From positions 1 to 64,000 of the forward strand of contig JAOAHN010000084.1 of NCBI GenBank assembly GCA_026415215.1: 64,000 nt of DNA, given 5' to 3'. The position numbers and the translations under genes were made by a program. Within the stretch, counting starts at the first letter, position 1. Each line of letters begins with the position of its first letter. This document shows positions 8,502-18,437 of the stretch, one piece after another. Below the pieces are notes generated by a model. That model saw only the letters and a program-made list of their open reading frames with translations, did not search any database and was not told the origin of the DNA. The DNA comes from Candidatus Hydrogenedentota bacterium (lineage in GTDB: Bacteria > Hydrogenedentota > Hydrogenedentia > Hydrogenedentales > Hydrogenedentaceae).

Positions 8502-10370
8502 ATGAACCAAGACTTAAAACATTTTCTGGGTGAATTTGAAAATCCACCTTTAGAATATACATTAGTCCCTTTTTGGTTTTTGAATGACGAACTTGATGAG
8601 AAAAAAATTTATGATTCCCTAATGGATTTTTTAGACCATGGTGTTTACGGTGTAATACCTCACCCTCGGATTGGTTTGCCCCATTCTATAGATTTTATGT
8701 CTGAAAGATGGATTTACTATATTCGGCTCATTGTAGAAGTTGCATCCAGAAATAAGATGATTGTAATTCTTTACGATGAAGGAATGTATCCCTCTGGCTC
8801 GTGTGCGGGAAAGGTAGTAGCAAAAGAACCTTTGCATTCAGCTCGAGCTATTGTAAGGCGTATAAAAGGGAGAGAACAGCTGAAAGACGATGAAGAGTTA
8901 ATCTACGAGGATGAAGACTATGAATATGTTCATACTCGTTCTATGGGTACAATTAGAGGAATCCACTTTGGAGAGGATGATGGGGAACCCAATGCTCCAC
9001 CTGCTGGAGACATACTCAATCCTGAAGCTGTAGAGAGTTTCCTCGATTTAGTTTTGGATACATACCATAGAGAATTGAGGGAGTTTTTTGGTAATACAAT
9101 AATCGGAATTTTTACAGATGAGCCCAGTCCTCTTGGAAGGAAGCCTATAAAGAATGCATATCCGTGGACTTGGGGAATGCTCGAGTTTGTGAATGGCTAT
9201 TTAGGATACGATTTTCGTAAGGTTATGCGTTATCTTTGGGAAGAAGGTCACGAAATGAATCGGAAAGTAAAGCGTGACTTCGAAAATGCGGTTTTGAAAA
9301 GGTTAGAAGAGTCGTTTTATAAACCGTATATGAGAAGATGTGAAAAGTATGGGATACAGTTAGCTGGACATCCTAAGGGACCTATGGATTTGAACACTCT
9401 GAGATATTTTCACATTCCTGGACAGGATATTGTATGGAGGTGGGTGGAACCATATAAAACCAGTAGTATTGAAGGACCTGAATCAACCGTTCCAAAATGT
9501 AGTGTGTCGGCGAAGATACATTACAGGAAGAGTAGAAATTTGAATGAGTGTTTTGGAGCGTACGGATGGGAGCTTACTTACGAGGAGATGGAGTGGTTAA
9601 CAGGTTGGCTGTTGATAAGAGGAGTAGATATGTTAGTTCCACATGCTTTTTATTATTCTATTGAGGGACCGAGGAGAAATGAACGACCTCCAGATGTAGG
9701 TCCTAATAGTAAATGGTGGGATAGGTATAAGACATACGCTGATAAGTGTCGTCGACTCTGTTGGTTAAATGGAGTGGGAGAGTTAGTGGTAGATGTGGCT
9801 GTTCTTGTAGATGGTTACCGTTTACCTTGGAGTGTGGCGAGGATACTTTTGGAAAACCAGGTGGATTATCTTTATCTTGATTTTGCTACTCTTATTGAAA
9901 ATGGAGAGGTCTATAATAACAAAATTAGTGTAGGGAATTTAGAGTATTCTTTAATAGTTTGTGAAGATTTAGATGAGATACCCAAAGAAGTTCTAAAGAA
10001 GTTAGAAGTGGCTATAAATGAAGGTAGGTGTGTATTCTATGGTAAGGAAATATCTGGACTGAAAAAAGGTTTTTCGGATAAGGATAGTTTCATAAACTAT
10101 GTAAGGAGTTTAGTGGAGCCTGATGTGTTTATTTATCCGGCTAACAGTGGATTAAGGTACCGTCATGTGAAGTATAAGAGTTTGGATGTTTATGTATTCT
10201 TCAATGAAAGTAGGGGTGTGATAGAGGGGAAAATTAGTGTAAAGACAAAAGGTGATTACATGTGGTTTGATCCAAACACTGGAAAAATGAAACCATTGGA
10301 TAGTATCAAGTTTCTAAGACTACTACCCGGAGAGATATCAATTCTTTTAGTAATTGGGAATGAAGGTTAG
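8502..10370 (+). CDS. Glycosyl-hydrolase-like protein (GH106/alpha-L-rhamnosidase-related group)
   Basis: The 622-residue protein starts with LVPFWFLNDELDEKKI followed by GVIPHPRIGL and ILYDEGMYPSGSCAGKV. These motifs recur at the start of a large group of bacterial glycosyl-hydrolase-like proteins related to GH106. A predicted TIM barrel follows, with IGIFTDEPSP (about residue 205), AGHPKGPMD, ECFGAYGWELTYEEMEW and PHAFYYSIEGPRR. The C-terminal third resembles a glutamine-amidotransferase-like fold common in these enzymes. No signal peptide is seen, so it should act in the cytoplasm. The sodium:solute symporter starts 9 bases later, suggesting uptake and hydrolysis of one glycoside. Fold family is fairly sure; substrate unknown. 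Confidence 0.75.
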   Translation: MNQDLKHFLGEFENPPLEYTLVPFWFLNDELDEKKIYDSLMDFLDHGVYGVIPHPRIGLPHSIDFMSERWIYYIRLIVEVASRNKMIVILYDEGMYPSGSCAGKVVAKEPLHSARAIVRRIKGREQLKDDEELIYEDEDYEYVHTRSMGTIRGIHFGEDDGEPNAPPAGDILNPEAVESFLDLVLDTYHRELREFFGNTIIGIFTDEPSPLGRKPIKNAYPWTWGMLEFVNGYLGYDFRKVMRYLWEEGHEMNRKVKRDFENAVLKRLEESFYKPYMRRCEKYGIQLAGHPKGPMDLNTLRYFHIPGQDIVWRWVEPYKTSSIEGPESTVPKCSVSAKIHYRKSRNLNECFGAYGWELTYEEMEWLTGWLLIRGVDMLVPHAFYYSIEGPRRNERPPDVGPNSKWWDRYKTYADKCRRLCWLNGVGELVVDVAVLVDGYRLPWSVARILLENQVDYLYLDFATLIENGEVYNNKISVGNLEYSLIVCEDLDEIPKEVLKKLEVAINEGRCVFYGKEISGLKKGFSDKDSFINYVRSLVEPDVFIYPANSGLRYRHVKYKSLDVYVFFNESRGVIEGKISVKTKGDYMWFDPNTGKMKPLDSIKFLRLLPGEISILLVIGNEG

Positions 10371-10379
10371 GAGTGAGCA

Positions 10380-12065
10380 GTGTTAAACCTTTCCTTACTT
10401 GATTGGTTGGCTATAGTAGGGTACTTTGTTGTTATTACTGCAGTGGGAATAGTCTTCTCCAAGAACATGAGGAATATGCATGACTTTTTTATGGGGGGAA
10501 ATCGTTTTGGAAAGATTACTATGATATTTTTTTCATTCGGGGCGGGTACAAGTGGAAATGATGCGGTAGGGGTTTCTTCGAAGGTCTACTCAACTGGTAT
10601 CTCAGGTATATGGTATCAATGGCTTTGGCTCTTCTGTACACCGTTTTATTGGTTGATTCCTCCTATAATGAGAAGAATGAGAGTATTAACTACCGCAGAT
10701 TACTTTGAGGCGAGATTTAGTCCAAGTGTAGGCTCTCTGTATGCAATTGTTGGTGTGCTTCAGCTCACTGTTAATATTGGTGTAATTCTTGTTGGTTCGA
10801 GCGCTACTATAGAAGCTGTAACGAATGGAGTGGTTCCTCGGTATCTGTCAATTATATTAATGAGTTGCTGTTTTGTTTTATATGGGGTAGCAGGTGGTCT
10901 TGGAGCAGCAATCATAACAGACTTTATTCAAGGGATTTTAACAGTTATATTTTCTTTTATGTTAGTGCCTATTGGACTTTCAGTGGTTGGAGGAATTTCG
11001 GGGTTAAAAGAGAAGATATATGATCCGTCTATGTTAAAACTTATAGCCCCAGGTGAGATGAATCTGTTTTATGTGATAGTTTTGTGTGTAAACGCTTTAG
11101 TTGGTGTTGTGACTCAACCCCACATTTTGGGTAACTGTGCAGCAGGAAGGACGGAATTAGATGGGAGATTTGGATTGACAGGTGGGAACCTACTAAAAAG
11201 GTTTTGCACTGTGGCATGGGCAATCACTGGTCTTTGTGCGGTAATTATATATCCTGGGTTAAGAAAGGGTGAAACAGATATGGTATTTGGGATGATGGCG
11301 CGGGATTATCTGCCAGGGGTTAGCCCAGGATTATTAGGTCTTTTTGTCTCTGCTCTAATAGCCTCTGTAATGTCTTCTTGTGATGCTTTCATGGTTTCTT
11401 CTTCTGCTCTCTTTACTCAAAATATATACAGGAAATACTTGGTTAAAAATAAGGAGGAGACTCACTATTTAAAGGTAGGTAGAATAGTTGCCATTATAGT
11501 GGTGGTGTGCGGAATTGTCTTTGCTTTCCAGATACCTAATGTGCCGAGAGGGCTCGAGATCTTCTTTGCTATGCAGGCAATGATGGGCCCTATATTTTGG
11601 TTGGGGTTGATTTGGCGAAGGACAACGACCCAAGCGGCTTGGGCATCTACTTTGGGGAGTTTTGCTGTTTTCGCCTTAACATCTACTTCTGGATTCAATG
11701 ACTGGGCCAGTTCGATTCTGCCAGAGTTTATGATATGGGAAGGAAAACTAAGAGTCTCGTGGCAAATGCTTGCTTATTTATGTACAGGTTTTTCTCTGGG
11801 AATTTTGGTGAGTTTAATAACAACACCCTTACCAGATGAAAAATTGAACAGGGTCTATACTTGTTTATATACCCCTGTGGTATCTGGTGAAAAGTATGTG
11901 GCCCCTTTTACCCTTCCGGAAGAAGTTAGCCCTTCTATTCCTAAAAAGCTTCTCCCATTTAAGAACATCGAGATTCCTTATCCCACTTTTACAGACTTAT
12001 TAGGGTTTATAATAGTTTGGATTATTGTTATATTATTGATAGTTTTTATGTATTCAATTTTCTAA
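10380..12065 (+). CDS. Sodium:solute symporter (SSS/SLC5 family)
   Basis: This 561-residue integral membrane protein has about 13-14 hydrophobic segments. The N-terminus MLNLSLLDWLAIVGYFVVI followed by MHDFFMGGNRFG matches SSS-family first helices and loop, as do FFSFGAGTSGNDAVG and LTTADYFEARFS. It would couple sodium entry to import of a sugar or related solute. The start is a GTG preceded by TTAGGAGTGAG, directly after the hydrolase gene. The end overlaps by four bases the end of the small opposite-strand gene. The pair with the hydrolase suggests a dedicated glycoside-use unit (inference). Confidence 0.9.
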   Translation: MLNLSLLDWLAIVGYFVVITAVGIVFSKNMRNMHDFFMGGNRFGKITMIFFSFGAGTSGNDAVGVSSKVYSTGISGIWYQWLWLFCTPFYWLIPPIMRRMRVLTTADYFEARFSPSVGSLYAIVGVLQLTVNIGVILVGSSATIEAVTNGVVPRYLSIILMSCCFVLYGVAGGLGAAIITDFIQGILTVIFSFMLVPIGLSVVGGISGLKEKIYDPSMLKLIAPGEMNLFYVIVLCVNALVGVVTQPHILGNCAAGRTELDGRFGLTGGNLLKRFCTVAWAITGLCAVIIYPGLRKGETDMVFGMMARDYLPGVSPGLLGLFVSALIASVMSSCDAFMVSSSALFTQNIYRKYLVKNKEETHYLKVGRIVAIIVVVCGIVFAFQIPNVPRGLEIFFAMQAMMGPIFWLGLIWRRTTTQAAWASTLGSFAVFALTSTSGFNDWASSILPEFMIWEGKLRVSWQMLAYLCTGFSLGILVSLITTPLPDEKLNRVYTCLYTPVVSGEKYVAPFTLPEEVSPSIPKKLLPFKNIEIPYPTFTDLLGFIIVWIIVILLIVFMYSIF

Positions 12066-12253
12066 TTTTCTTTCTGGGTAGATGATTTATCGGGGTTTTC
12101 TTCGCTATCATCTTTTTCGAGAATTATTAAGAAGTCATTGTAGCTTCTACCATGGTTTGGTGTCACAGAAACAACTCTCCACCCTTGTTCTAATAAGCGG
12201 TCAAGTTCGTTTTTTCCTCTGCCGTTTGACTCAATAATTAAGGAAATTTGCAT
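12062..12253 (-). CDS. Small DUF4177-like protein
   Basis: This 63-residue protein has a very strong ribosome-binding site (AAGGAGGAGGAGAT) upstream of its ATG. The sequence ELDRLLEQGWRVVSVTP followed by a polar turn and DFLIILEKD matches the LxxxxxEGWxxVSV then beta-strand pattern of DUF4177 small proteins. The last 15 residues are charged and disordered. Function is unknown for the family. It converges with the symporter gene, overlapping it by four bases at the stop codons. Confidence 0.75.
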   Translation of the reverse strand: MQISLIIESNGRGKNELDRLLEQGWRVVSVTPNHGRSYNDFLIILEKDDSEENPDKSSTQKEN

Positions 12254-12416
12254 TTTTCATCTCCTCCTCCTTATGTTATTAATATATTGTTAAATTGTAT
12301 TTCCCTGATAGAGGATATCATAATAAACAGAGTTAAAGCCTTTCCAATTAGTTTGAGTATTTGATGATGTGAAAGAAGTTTTTCATCTTTTCACTTCTTG
12401 GGAAGAGGTTTAGGTT

Positions 12417-13418
12417 GTGGATAAGGATTCTCAGGTTTACAATGAGTTTTTTAACTTTATGAGAGATCCCTTCTCTCTTGAACCTAATTTAGATTTTTTT
12501 TATATGTCGGAGTCTGTAAAAAATTTTTTAGAAGAGCTGTATCAGCAAATAAGATCCAATGCGAGTTTCTGTATAGTGTTTGGAGGAGCAGGGGTGGGGA
12601 AATCCACACTTTACAATAAGATAATTGCAGATTTGAATAGTTTTGAGAATTCTCCCTATGTTTTGCCAGTTAAATGTATAGGATTTGATTTGGATGCCAG
12701 AGATTTTCTGATGGCTATGTTAAAGGGAGAAGGGTTAGATTATGAAGAAGCTAAGACACTCCATGCTATGGTTGAGAGTTGGTTAGTTAAACTTATAGAG
12801 ATGAGCAATGTTAGTAGAGTCTTAATAGTTGACGATGCACAATGTTTAACTTCAGAAAACTCTTTAGAACTTTTGAAGACCTTGGCCTCGCTTCGTATTG
12901 GAGGCGAGAAACTAATAAATGTTGTATTATTGGGGGATCTAAAGTGGAGAGAGCTTATTAAAGAGTCAGAAGGTTTTTTTGATCTCATTACTATTCATTT
13001 TCAGTTAGAGCCGTTGTCAGAAAGAGAGGTTCAGTATTTTATCGAATTGAGACTTGAAAAGTGTGGATATAATGAAGTTGAGGGCCCAAAATTTAGTGGG
13101 TCTGCGTATACCGCTATATATGCCTGTACACAGGGGATTCCCAAGAAAATTATAGAGCTACTTCGAAGTGTATTTACAGAGTTGGCATCGAGGAATGAAA
13201 AGTATGTTGATGCTAACATTGTGCTGGAATGTTTCGAGAAAAAATTCCATCCTACTCCTAAAGACAGGGTAAGGATTGCTCGAGCACTTTTGGAGTATGA
13301 GATGCGACCGGAGAATGTAGCAGAAACGAAGAAGATGTCAACTAAGGAGTTAGAACAGTGGCAAAGAAATATCAAGTCAGTTGAGATTTTGCTGAAAGAG
13401 TACGATAAAATGGAGTAA
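12417..13418 (+). CDS. ExeA/GspA-like AAA+ ATPase
   Basis: The 333-residue protein opens with NFMRDPFSLEPNLDFFYMSES, the typical start of ExeA-type ATPases (F-x-x-x-PF...P.FFY.S). Walker A is GGAGVGKST (about residues 56-64) and Walker B is VLIVDDAQ (about 138-145). A sensor-like region follows, then LSEREVQYFIELRLEKCGY and TQGIPKKIIEL. In Aeromonas, ExeA works with ExeB to assemble the secretin through the peptidoglycan layer; family members also serve in transposition and other roles. No transmembrane or peptidoglycan-binding domain is visible. The start is a GTG after GGGAAGAGG. A secretin gene lies at the left edge, 11 kb away, so a secretion role is possible but not shown. Confidence 0.8.
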   Translation: MDKDSQVYNEFFNFMRDPFSLEPNLDFFYMSESVKNFLEELYQQIRSNASFCIVFGGAGVGKSTLYNKIIADLNSFENSPYVLPVKCIGFDLDARDFLMAMLKGEGLDYEEAKTLHAMVESWLVKLIEMSNVSRVLIVDDAQCLTSENSLELLKTLASLRIGGEKLINVVLLGDLKWRELIKESEGFFDLITIHFQLEPLSEREVQYFIELRLEKCGYNEVEGPKFSGSAYTAIYACTQGIPKKIIELLRSVFTELASRNEKYVDANIVLECFEKKFHPTPKDRVRIARALLEYEMRPENVAETKKMSTKELEQWQRNIKSVEILLKEYDKME

Positions 13419-13421
13419 TTG

Positions 13422-14894
13422 TTAGTATATTGTTTTACTTATTTTCAAGCTTCTGAGTTCCTCGCGAAGTATGTTGGGTAGGATCTTTTCTCCGAATGGC
13501 TTTATAGGCGATTGATTGTAAAGGGTTTGTAAATAATTCAGATGTTCTTTTCCTTGTTCAAGATATGTGATTAGTGATATGAGTATATCAATTTTTTCTA
13601 TGTTACTGTAGTTAAGTCTGTTTGCAATCTTCTGATTCTTAAGTTTTATTTCAGGTTCTTGGATACCCTGATACCGCTTAAGTAAATAAATAAGTTTAGG
13701 AGGGGAAAGAAGAGTAGGTTTTATAGATGCGGATTTGTAATATTCTATAAAGGAGTCTGGAGAAAGAGACCACTCCATTTTGGTATGTGAAGAGTATGGT
13801 GCGGGTGGACCCTCGTCCAGATACAATAGAGACCACTGTTTTTCTTTGCTCCAAGGTTTATCTTGATTAGATGGCCTTTTCTTAGGTTTCAATTTGCTAT
13901 TGACCAGCATCTCACGGGTTATCTCAAATGAATTCGGTTGGGGAGGTATGACAAATATTTCGTAATCTTTCTCAGGTAGGCATTCCTCAAAAACCTTTTT
14001 TGCTTTTTGACAAAAGTTTAACTTTTGGAAGTCTCGAGTAAATCCATTAGGAAATTTAGATGCGTCAAATTGTCTAACAAATTCCTTAGTCATTTGTTCT
14101 ATAGGGACAAGCATATCACCTGTTGCGCATGTTATCAGCACAGGATTAGTAATCAAGTGTGTGTAAGATATTGGACTTAAGTAAAACCAGGACTCGTCAT
14201 TGAGGTCATTTGTAAAGTATTTATAACACATATCAGCGAGGCCTATTACAGGAGCTATACCCGGTAAAGGGGCATCTTCTATCGGTTTTCCAAAACCTGC
14301 AATTTCTCTATTTGCTTCGAAGTATGAGATGTTGTATGCCCAGTTTACTACTGGAACATCAGAGTGAGTTGCTATAACGGGGAATAGCTCGGCACTCATT
14401 GCGAGAGCCATGTATCCTCCTTGGCTTGCTCCATCTATCAATATGTGGGAGGCATCTACAATTGGTAGACGCTTTACCCATTGTATTATGGCTTTTGCTA
14501 AGTTGAATCCATTACCTATGGCTGGGTCTATGGGATTTTCGCCCTCCGGCGGAGTATACACCGCTGTAGAAACTATCCATCCCCTTTTTGCCCATTTTTT
14601 TGCACCATTTATGTCTTTCTCGTAGTGGACATGACAAAAGGCTGGAAGTTTCCCATTTTTATCTAAGTAGTTAATTGGTATTACTAACCTTGCAAGCCCA
14701 ATTTTTTCGTCTCCTTCAATACCGAGGTAAGGTATTTTAGCGGTTACTATTTGATAGTTCCCCTGATTTTCTGTGGACATTATTATGGCTCCATGTTCGA
14801 GCTCAGTTTCACTTTTGACAAATGGCTCATGTGCGGAGCACTCAAATAATAGGTTAGTTAAAGCTATTCCTATGATCAGAGCAAACTTTCTCAT
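13422..14894 (-). CDS. Secreted alpha/beta hydrolase lipoprotein
   Basis: The 490-residue protein has an N-terminal signal peptide with a lipobox-like LLFEC at about residues 15-19. The hydrolase core contains the nucleophile elbow DGASQGGYMA (Ser near residue 157), preceded by GWIVSTAVYTPP and followed by VLITCATGDMLVPIEQM, which fits the acid-residue strand. The catalytic His cannot be placed with certainty. The last 170 residues are mainly helical, without recognised domains. It resembles prolyl-oligopeptidase/acetyl-xylan-esterase-type hydrolases. It starts 20 bases after the DUF1080-type lipoprotein gene, so the two are probably co-transcribed and may act on the same exported substrate (inference). 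Confidence 0.7.
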   Translation of the reverse strand: MRKFALIIGIALTNLLFECSAHEPFVKSETELEHGAIIMSTENQGNYQIVTAKIPYLGIEGDEKIGLARLVIPINYLDKNGKLPAFCHVHYEKDINGAKKWAKRGWIVSTAVYTPPEGENPIDPAIGNGFNLAKAIIQWVKRLPIVDASHILIDGASQGGYMALAMSAELFPVIATHSDVPVVNWAYNISYFEANREIAGFGKPIEDAPLPGIAPVIGLADMCYKYFTNDLNDESWFYLSPISYTHLITNPVLITCATGDMLVPIEQMTKEFVRQFDASKFPNGFTRDFQKLNFCQKAKKVFEECLPEKDYEIFVIPPQPNSFEITREMLVNSKLKPKKRPSNQDKPWSKEKQWSLLYLDEGPPAPYSSHTKMEWSLSPDSFIEYYKSASIKPTLLSPPKLIYLLKRYQGIQEPEIKLKNQKIANRLNYSNIEKIDILISLITYLEQGKEHLNYLQTLYNQSPIKPFGEKILPNILREELRSLKISKTIY

Positions 14895-14914
14895 ATGGAT
14901 AACACCTCCTCTAA

Positions 14915-16222
14915 TTATTTTAGAGGTTTTATTCTAATGTTTCTAAAAGCACAATAATTACCGTGGTCGGTGAGGCCTATAAATCCCTTTCTTAGCCTAT
15001 ATTTTAGTTCCTCTATCTCGTCAAAGTTGACATCTTGAATAACATTTCCGTTTAGAATTGCCTTAACACGGGGCCCTTGGCAGACTATCTCCAGTTCGTT
15101 CCACTGTCCTTCAGGTTTGGTCGCCTTTACCTTAGGGGGCAGAACTTTGTAGATTGCACCTGTAGACTCATTAGTGAGTTCATTTTTTTCACTATCTCCT
15201 AACATTTGTATCTCGAAGCCAATTTTAGAAGCCCTTCCTCCTCTTGGGGCTCTGACCCACACGCCACTATTTCCATTTTTTTCAATTTTCCACTCTAATC
15301 TTAGTATGAAATCATCGTATCTCTCACATGACATAAGGGCTTTCCCCCCTTTGCTTTGCCATTCTATATATCCTTCTGGATTTACATTAAAAGATTGCTG
15401 ATTTTCACCAAGAAACCACCATCCTCTAAGTGTCTTACCGTCAAATAAAGGGATAAAGCCATCATTTTTTTCTTCTCTACTTATAATATTTTCAAATTCT
15501 GTAGGTTTTATTGGCTCACAATGTGTAATATTAGAAAAAGTGTTCTCTACAAGCTCTAAATTCTTTTCAGAAAAATCAAAAATTAAGTGGAGATTAGGAA
15601 AATTTTTCTCATCTATGTAATTCGTAAATATTTTTAATTTATTTTCTTTTTGAGTATCTTTAGAATCACATAGGAGAATATCAGCTTTTATTGATTTCCC
15701 TACAATAATCCAGTTGCGGTCTACTTTTCGGGCTTTTTTAATCCACTCCTCTAAGTAAGGGCCATCGAACCAATATAAAACATTATATCTACCAGCAAAC
15801 TCTTTTCTGAGATTTTTTATTAATTCCTTGTTTTTATTAGGGGGTGACATTGGTGCTATTCGAATAAGGAGTGTCATGTATTGCTCTTTAGCTCGGTCTG
15901 CATAGGCTATTATATTGTTGACTATCTCAGGTTCAGGAACTTGTTTATCAGGATTACATAGCAGGTCAAGTGCAAGTGTATTTCCACCTACTTCAGCTAT
16001 CTTTGCTAATATTGGAACCATTACGCTCAGAGAACTACCTTTAAGAGCTACTTTAGGTTCATAAAATGCCCGAACAGTGTAAGTTTCTTTACCTCTATAA
16101 AGAGTATTTTTCTTAATGTAGAAATCTCTATCTCCAAAGGTGATAGACTGACAAGAAAAAATCACAAAAAAATTACTCGTAAAAAGTAATATTGGAAAAA
16201 TAATCTTTTTGAAGAATTTCAT
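14915..16222 (-). CDS. Lipoprotein with C-terminal DUF1080 (3-keto-disaccharide hydrolase) domain
   Basis: The start chosen is the ATG at 16222, six bases after a strong GAGGAGGT, giving 435 residues; a longer in-frame start at 16249 would disrupt the signal peptide. The N-terminus is a signal peptide ending in FVIFSC, a lipobox. Residues about 30-225 form an uncharacterised, probably TIM-barrel-like segment (RAFYEPKVAL, GGNTLALDLL). Residues about 240-435 carry the DUF1080 domain: FIPLFDGKTLRGW, a jelly-roll with NSGVWVRAPRGG, and FIGLTDHGNYCAFRNIRI at the end. DUF1080 members include 3-keto-disaccharide hydrolases. recO precedes it by 19 bases. Confidence 0.85.
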   Translation of the reverse strand: MKFFKKIIFPILLFTSNFFVIFSCQSITFGDRDFYIKKNTLYRGKETYTVRAFYEPKVALKGSSLSVMVPILAKIAEVGGNTLALDLLCNPDKQVPEPEIVNNIIAYADRAKEQYMTLLIRIAPMSPPNKNKELIKNLRKEFAGRYNVLYWFDGPYLEEWIKKARKVDRNWIIVGKSIKADILLCDSKDTQKENKLKIFTNYIDEKNFPNLHLIFDFSEKNLELVENTFSNITHCEPIKPTEFENIISREEKNDGFIPLFDGKTLRGWWFLGENQQSFNVNPEGYIEWQSKGGKALMSCERYDDFILRLEWKIEKNGNSGVWVRAPRGGRASKIGFEIQMLGDSEKNELTNESTGAIYKVLPPKVKATKPEGQWNELEIVCQGPRVKAILNGNVIQDVNFDEIEELKYRLRKGFIGLTDHGNYCAFRNIRIKPLK

Positions 16223-16241
16223 GATAAACCTCCTCAATCCT

Positions 16242-16991
16242 TTAGTCAAAAAGTTCTCTGTACACTCTTAGAGATTTTATCTCTTGTTCTGTATGGAATT
16301 TAGAGTAATCGCATAGAAGTAAGACTAACTTTTTAAGAGTTTGGTTCTGAATGTTGATTGGTTGTAAGTCTCCGGAGATATTCATTTGAGATATCGAATG
16401 TAAAACAGATACCTCTTCTTTACTAAGCAATGCATGGTATGGACATTTGTCACATACAATACCACCCATAAATGAAAATTTCGAGATTTTGTTTACTGGA
16501 ATACCACAGTTACAACAATATGTTAATTGAGGTTCTATCCCCTGTATTTTCAGTAAGCTCCATTGAAAGATGGGTATTTTTTCATATACCTCATAGAGCG
16601 GAATGCATACATTACTGATTAGCTCAAAAGCTTTTCTTACTATGGTAAAGGATTTTTCGGATTTCTCCTCTCGAGGAGTGAGGTAATAGGCATATTCGAG
16701 AAGGAGAGATGCAAGGGTTTGCCTATAAATGTCCTTTTTTATTTCGGGGTAGTTGTTAAGAAGAGTCATTTCTATCAGAGTTTGTACCTCTCTCGTAGTT
16801 TTCCATATATATTGGATTTCTACGAGATTCAATCTGTCCGAAAAGAATCTCCAAGGATTATTTTTTCTGTTTATACCTTTTGCGATACAAGCTATTTTAC
16901 CTCTTGAAGAAGATAGAAAGGTAATGATCTTGCTCGTATTACTGTAATCAACCAAGTTGAATATTAGAGCTTCTGATGACTCATACCCCAT
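16242..16991 (-). CDS. recO: DNA repair protein RecO
   Basis: RecO binds SSB-coated DNA and, with RecR, loads RecA during recombinational repair. The 249-residue length is normal. The N-terminal OB-fold is seen in EALIFNLVDYSNTSKIITFLSSSRGKIACIAKG, including the SRGK basic patch. A helical middle follows, then a zinc-binding C-x2-C...C-x2-C set (CCNCGIPV and GGIVCDKCPYH, about residues 172-196). It begins 13 bases after the tyrS stop and is followed by a lipoprotein gene, so it probably sits inside one transcript. Confidence 0.93.
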   Translation of the reverse strand: MGYESSEALIFNLVDYSNTSKIITFLSSSRGKIACIAKGINRKNNPWRFFSDRLNLVEIQYIWKTTREVQTLIEMTLLNNYPEIKKDIYRQTLASLLLEYAYYLTPREEKSEKSFTIVRKAFELISNVCIPLYEVYEKIPIFQWSLLKIQGIEPQLTYCCNCGIPVNKISKFSFMGGIVCDKCPYHALLSKEEVSVLHSISQMNISGDLQPINIQNQTLKKLVLLLCDYSKFHTEQEIKSLRVYRELFD

Positions 16992-17004
16992 TTTAATAGC
17001 TTGC

Positions 17005-18288
17005 TTAAGTAAATCTGATTAGTTTATAGTCTTTTTTACCTATTCTAATAATAAGCAACTTACCACTGAGTAACATATTCCCGCTGAGCTTCAATAGTTC
17101 ATCCTCTACTCTCTCATTATTGATGTATAATCCACCATTTTTGACAAGTCTTTTCCCTTCACCCTTACTTTGTATAAAACCAGCTTTCACAAGAAGATCA
17201 AGGAGTTGCAATTCTTTGCCTACCACATCCTTGGGAAATTCGTAGTTGGGTACATCACTAAATACATCCTCCAACACCGATATATCTAAGTCCTTAAGGT
17301 CGCCACCGAACATAGCTTCGCTCGCCTTGATTGCGGACTGCAAAGCAGTCTCCCCGTGGACTATCTTAGTGATTTCTCTCGCGAGTGTTTTTTGTGCAGT
17401 TCTCTTATGGGGTTCTGTTTTGAGTTGTTCTTCAAGTTCAAAAATGTCTTTTTCAGACAATAGAGTAAAGTATCTTAGATACTTTGGTGTATCCGCATCT
17501 GCTTGATTTACCCAAAATTGGTAAAACCTATAGGGAGTGGTTTTTTTGGGGTCGAGCCAAATATTTCCAGATTCAGTCTTCCCAAATTTACTGCCGTCGG
17601 ATTTTGTAACTAATGGGAAAGTTAGTCCGTATGTTTCTACGCCTAAAAGTTTTCTGGTTAAATCTATTCCGGAAACTATATTCCCCCATTGGTCGGAGCC
17701 CCCGACCTGTAATTTGCAATTATAATTTTTACACAGATGGAGGTAGTCATAGGATTGGAGCAGACAATAGCTAAACTCTGTGTAGGAAATGCCATGCTCT
17801 CTATCTTCTAACCTTTGCTTGATTGCCTCTTTGTTAAGCATTACATTTACGCTGAAATGTTTGCCAATATCCCTAAGAAAATCTGTTAATCTTAGCTCAC
17901 AAAGCCAATCTGCGTTATTCACCATAATAGCGCGGTTTTCCCCCTCGAATGAAATGAAATGTGCTAACTGTTCTTTTATCAACTGTGCGTTTCTTTCTAC
18001 ATCCTCTTTACTTAGAAGTTGGCGTTCATCTTTTTTCCCGCTGGGATCTCCTATGAGTCCTGTCCCGCCTCCCACAAGAACTATGGGTTGGTGTCCATAT
18101 CTTTGAAAGTGTACTAAACCCATTATGGGTAGTAAACTCCCGATATGTAGGCTGTCTGAAGTAGGGTCAAATCCACAGTATAAGGTAAGTTTTTCTTTCG
18201 CTAATATTTCGGGTAATTCAGGGTGGGTAATCTGATGTATCATCCCCCTCCATTTGAGTTCTTCAAATACTGAATCCTTTAAACTCAT
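17005..18288 (-). CDS. tyrS: Tyrosyl-tRNA synthetase
   Basis: This class I synthetase charges tRNA-Tyr in the cytoplasm. The 427-residue protein has the HIGH-type motif HIGSLLPIMGL near residue 46, LVGGGTGLIGDPSGK next to it, the tyrosine pocket region QVGGSDQWGNI, and the KMSKS equivalent KFGKTESG near residue 232. The last 70 residues form an S4 RNA-binding domain (ELQLLDLLVKAGFIQSKGEGKRLVKNGG). It is the first gene of a minus-strand run with recO and two lipoproteins. Confidence 0.97.
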   Translation of the reverse strand: MSLKDSVFEELKWRGMIHQITHPELPEILAKEKLTLYCGFDPTSDSLHIGSLLPIMGLVHFQRYGHQPIVLVGGGTGLIGDPSGKKDERQLLSKEDVERNAQLIKEQLAHFISFEGENRAIMVNNADWLCELRLTDFLRDIGKHFSVNVMLNKEAIKQRLEDREHGISYTEFSYCLLQSYDYLHLCKNYNCKLQVGGSDQWGNIVSGIDLTRKLLGVETYGLTFPLVTKSDGSKFGKTESGNIWLDPKKTTPYRFYQFWVNQADADTPKYLRYFTLLSEKDIFELEEQLKTEPHKRTAQKTLAREITKIVHGETALQSAIKASEAMFGGDLKDLDISVLEDVFSDVPNYEFPKDVVGKELQLLDLLVKAGFIQSKGEGKRLVKNGGLYINNERVEDELLKLSGNMLLSGKLLIIRIGKKDYKLIRFT

Positions 18289-18437
18289 TTTTCAAAAGCC
18301 TTCCAATTGTTTTTCGAGGTCCTTGTATACTTTATATCCTGTGGATTATATCAAATCCGTGAAATTTTATTCATTGACCAATAGGTGCTGTAAAGAGTTA
18401 ATATTATGTTGTATTATTCAAGATGAGGGGAAAAATG

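Noticed and set aside
18289..18437. T-box or riboswitch for tyrS
   Set aside because: The tyrS leader lies on the minus strand and shows no T-box AGGGTGGNACCGCG-like bulge.
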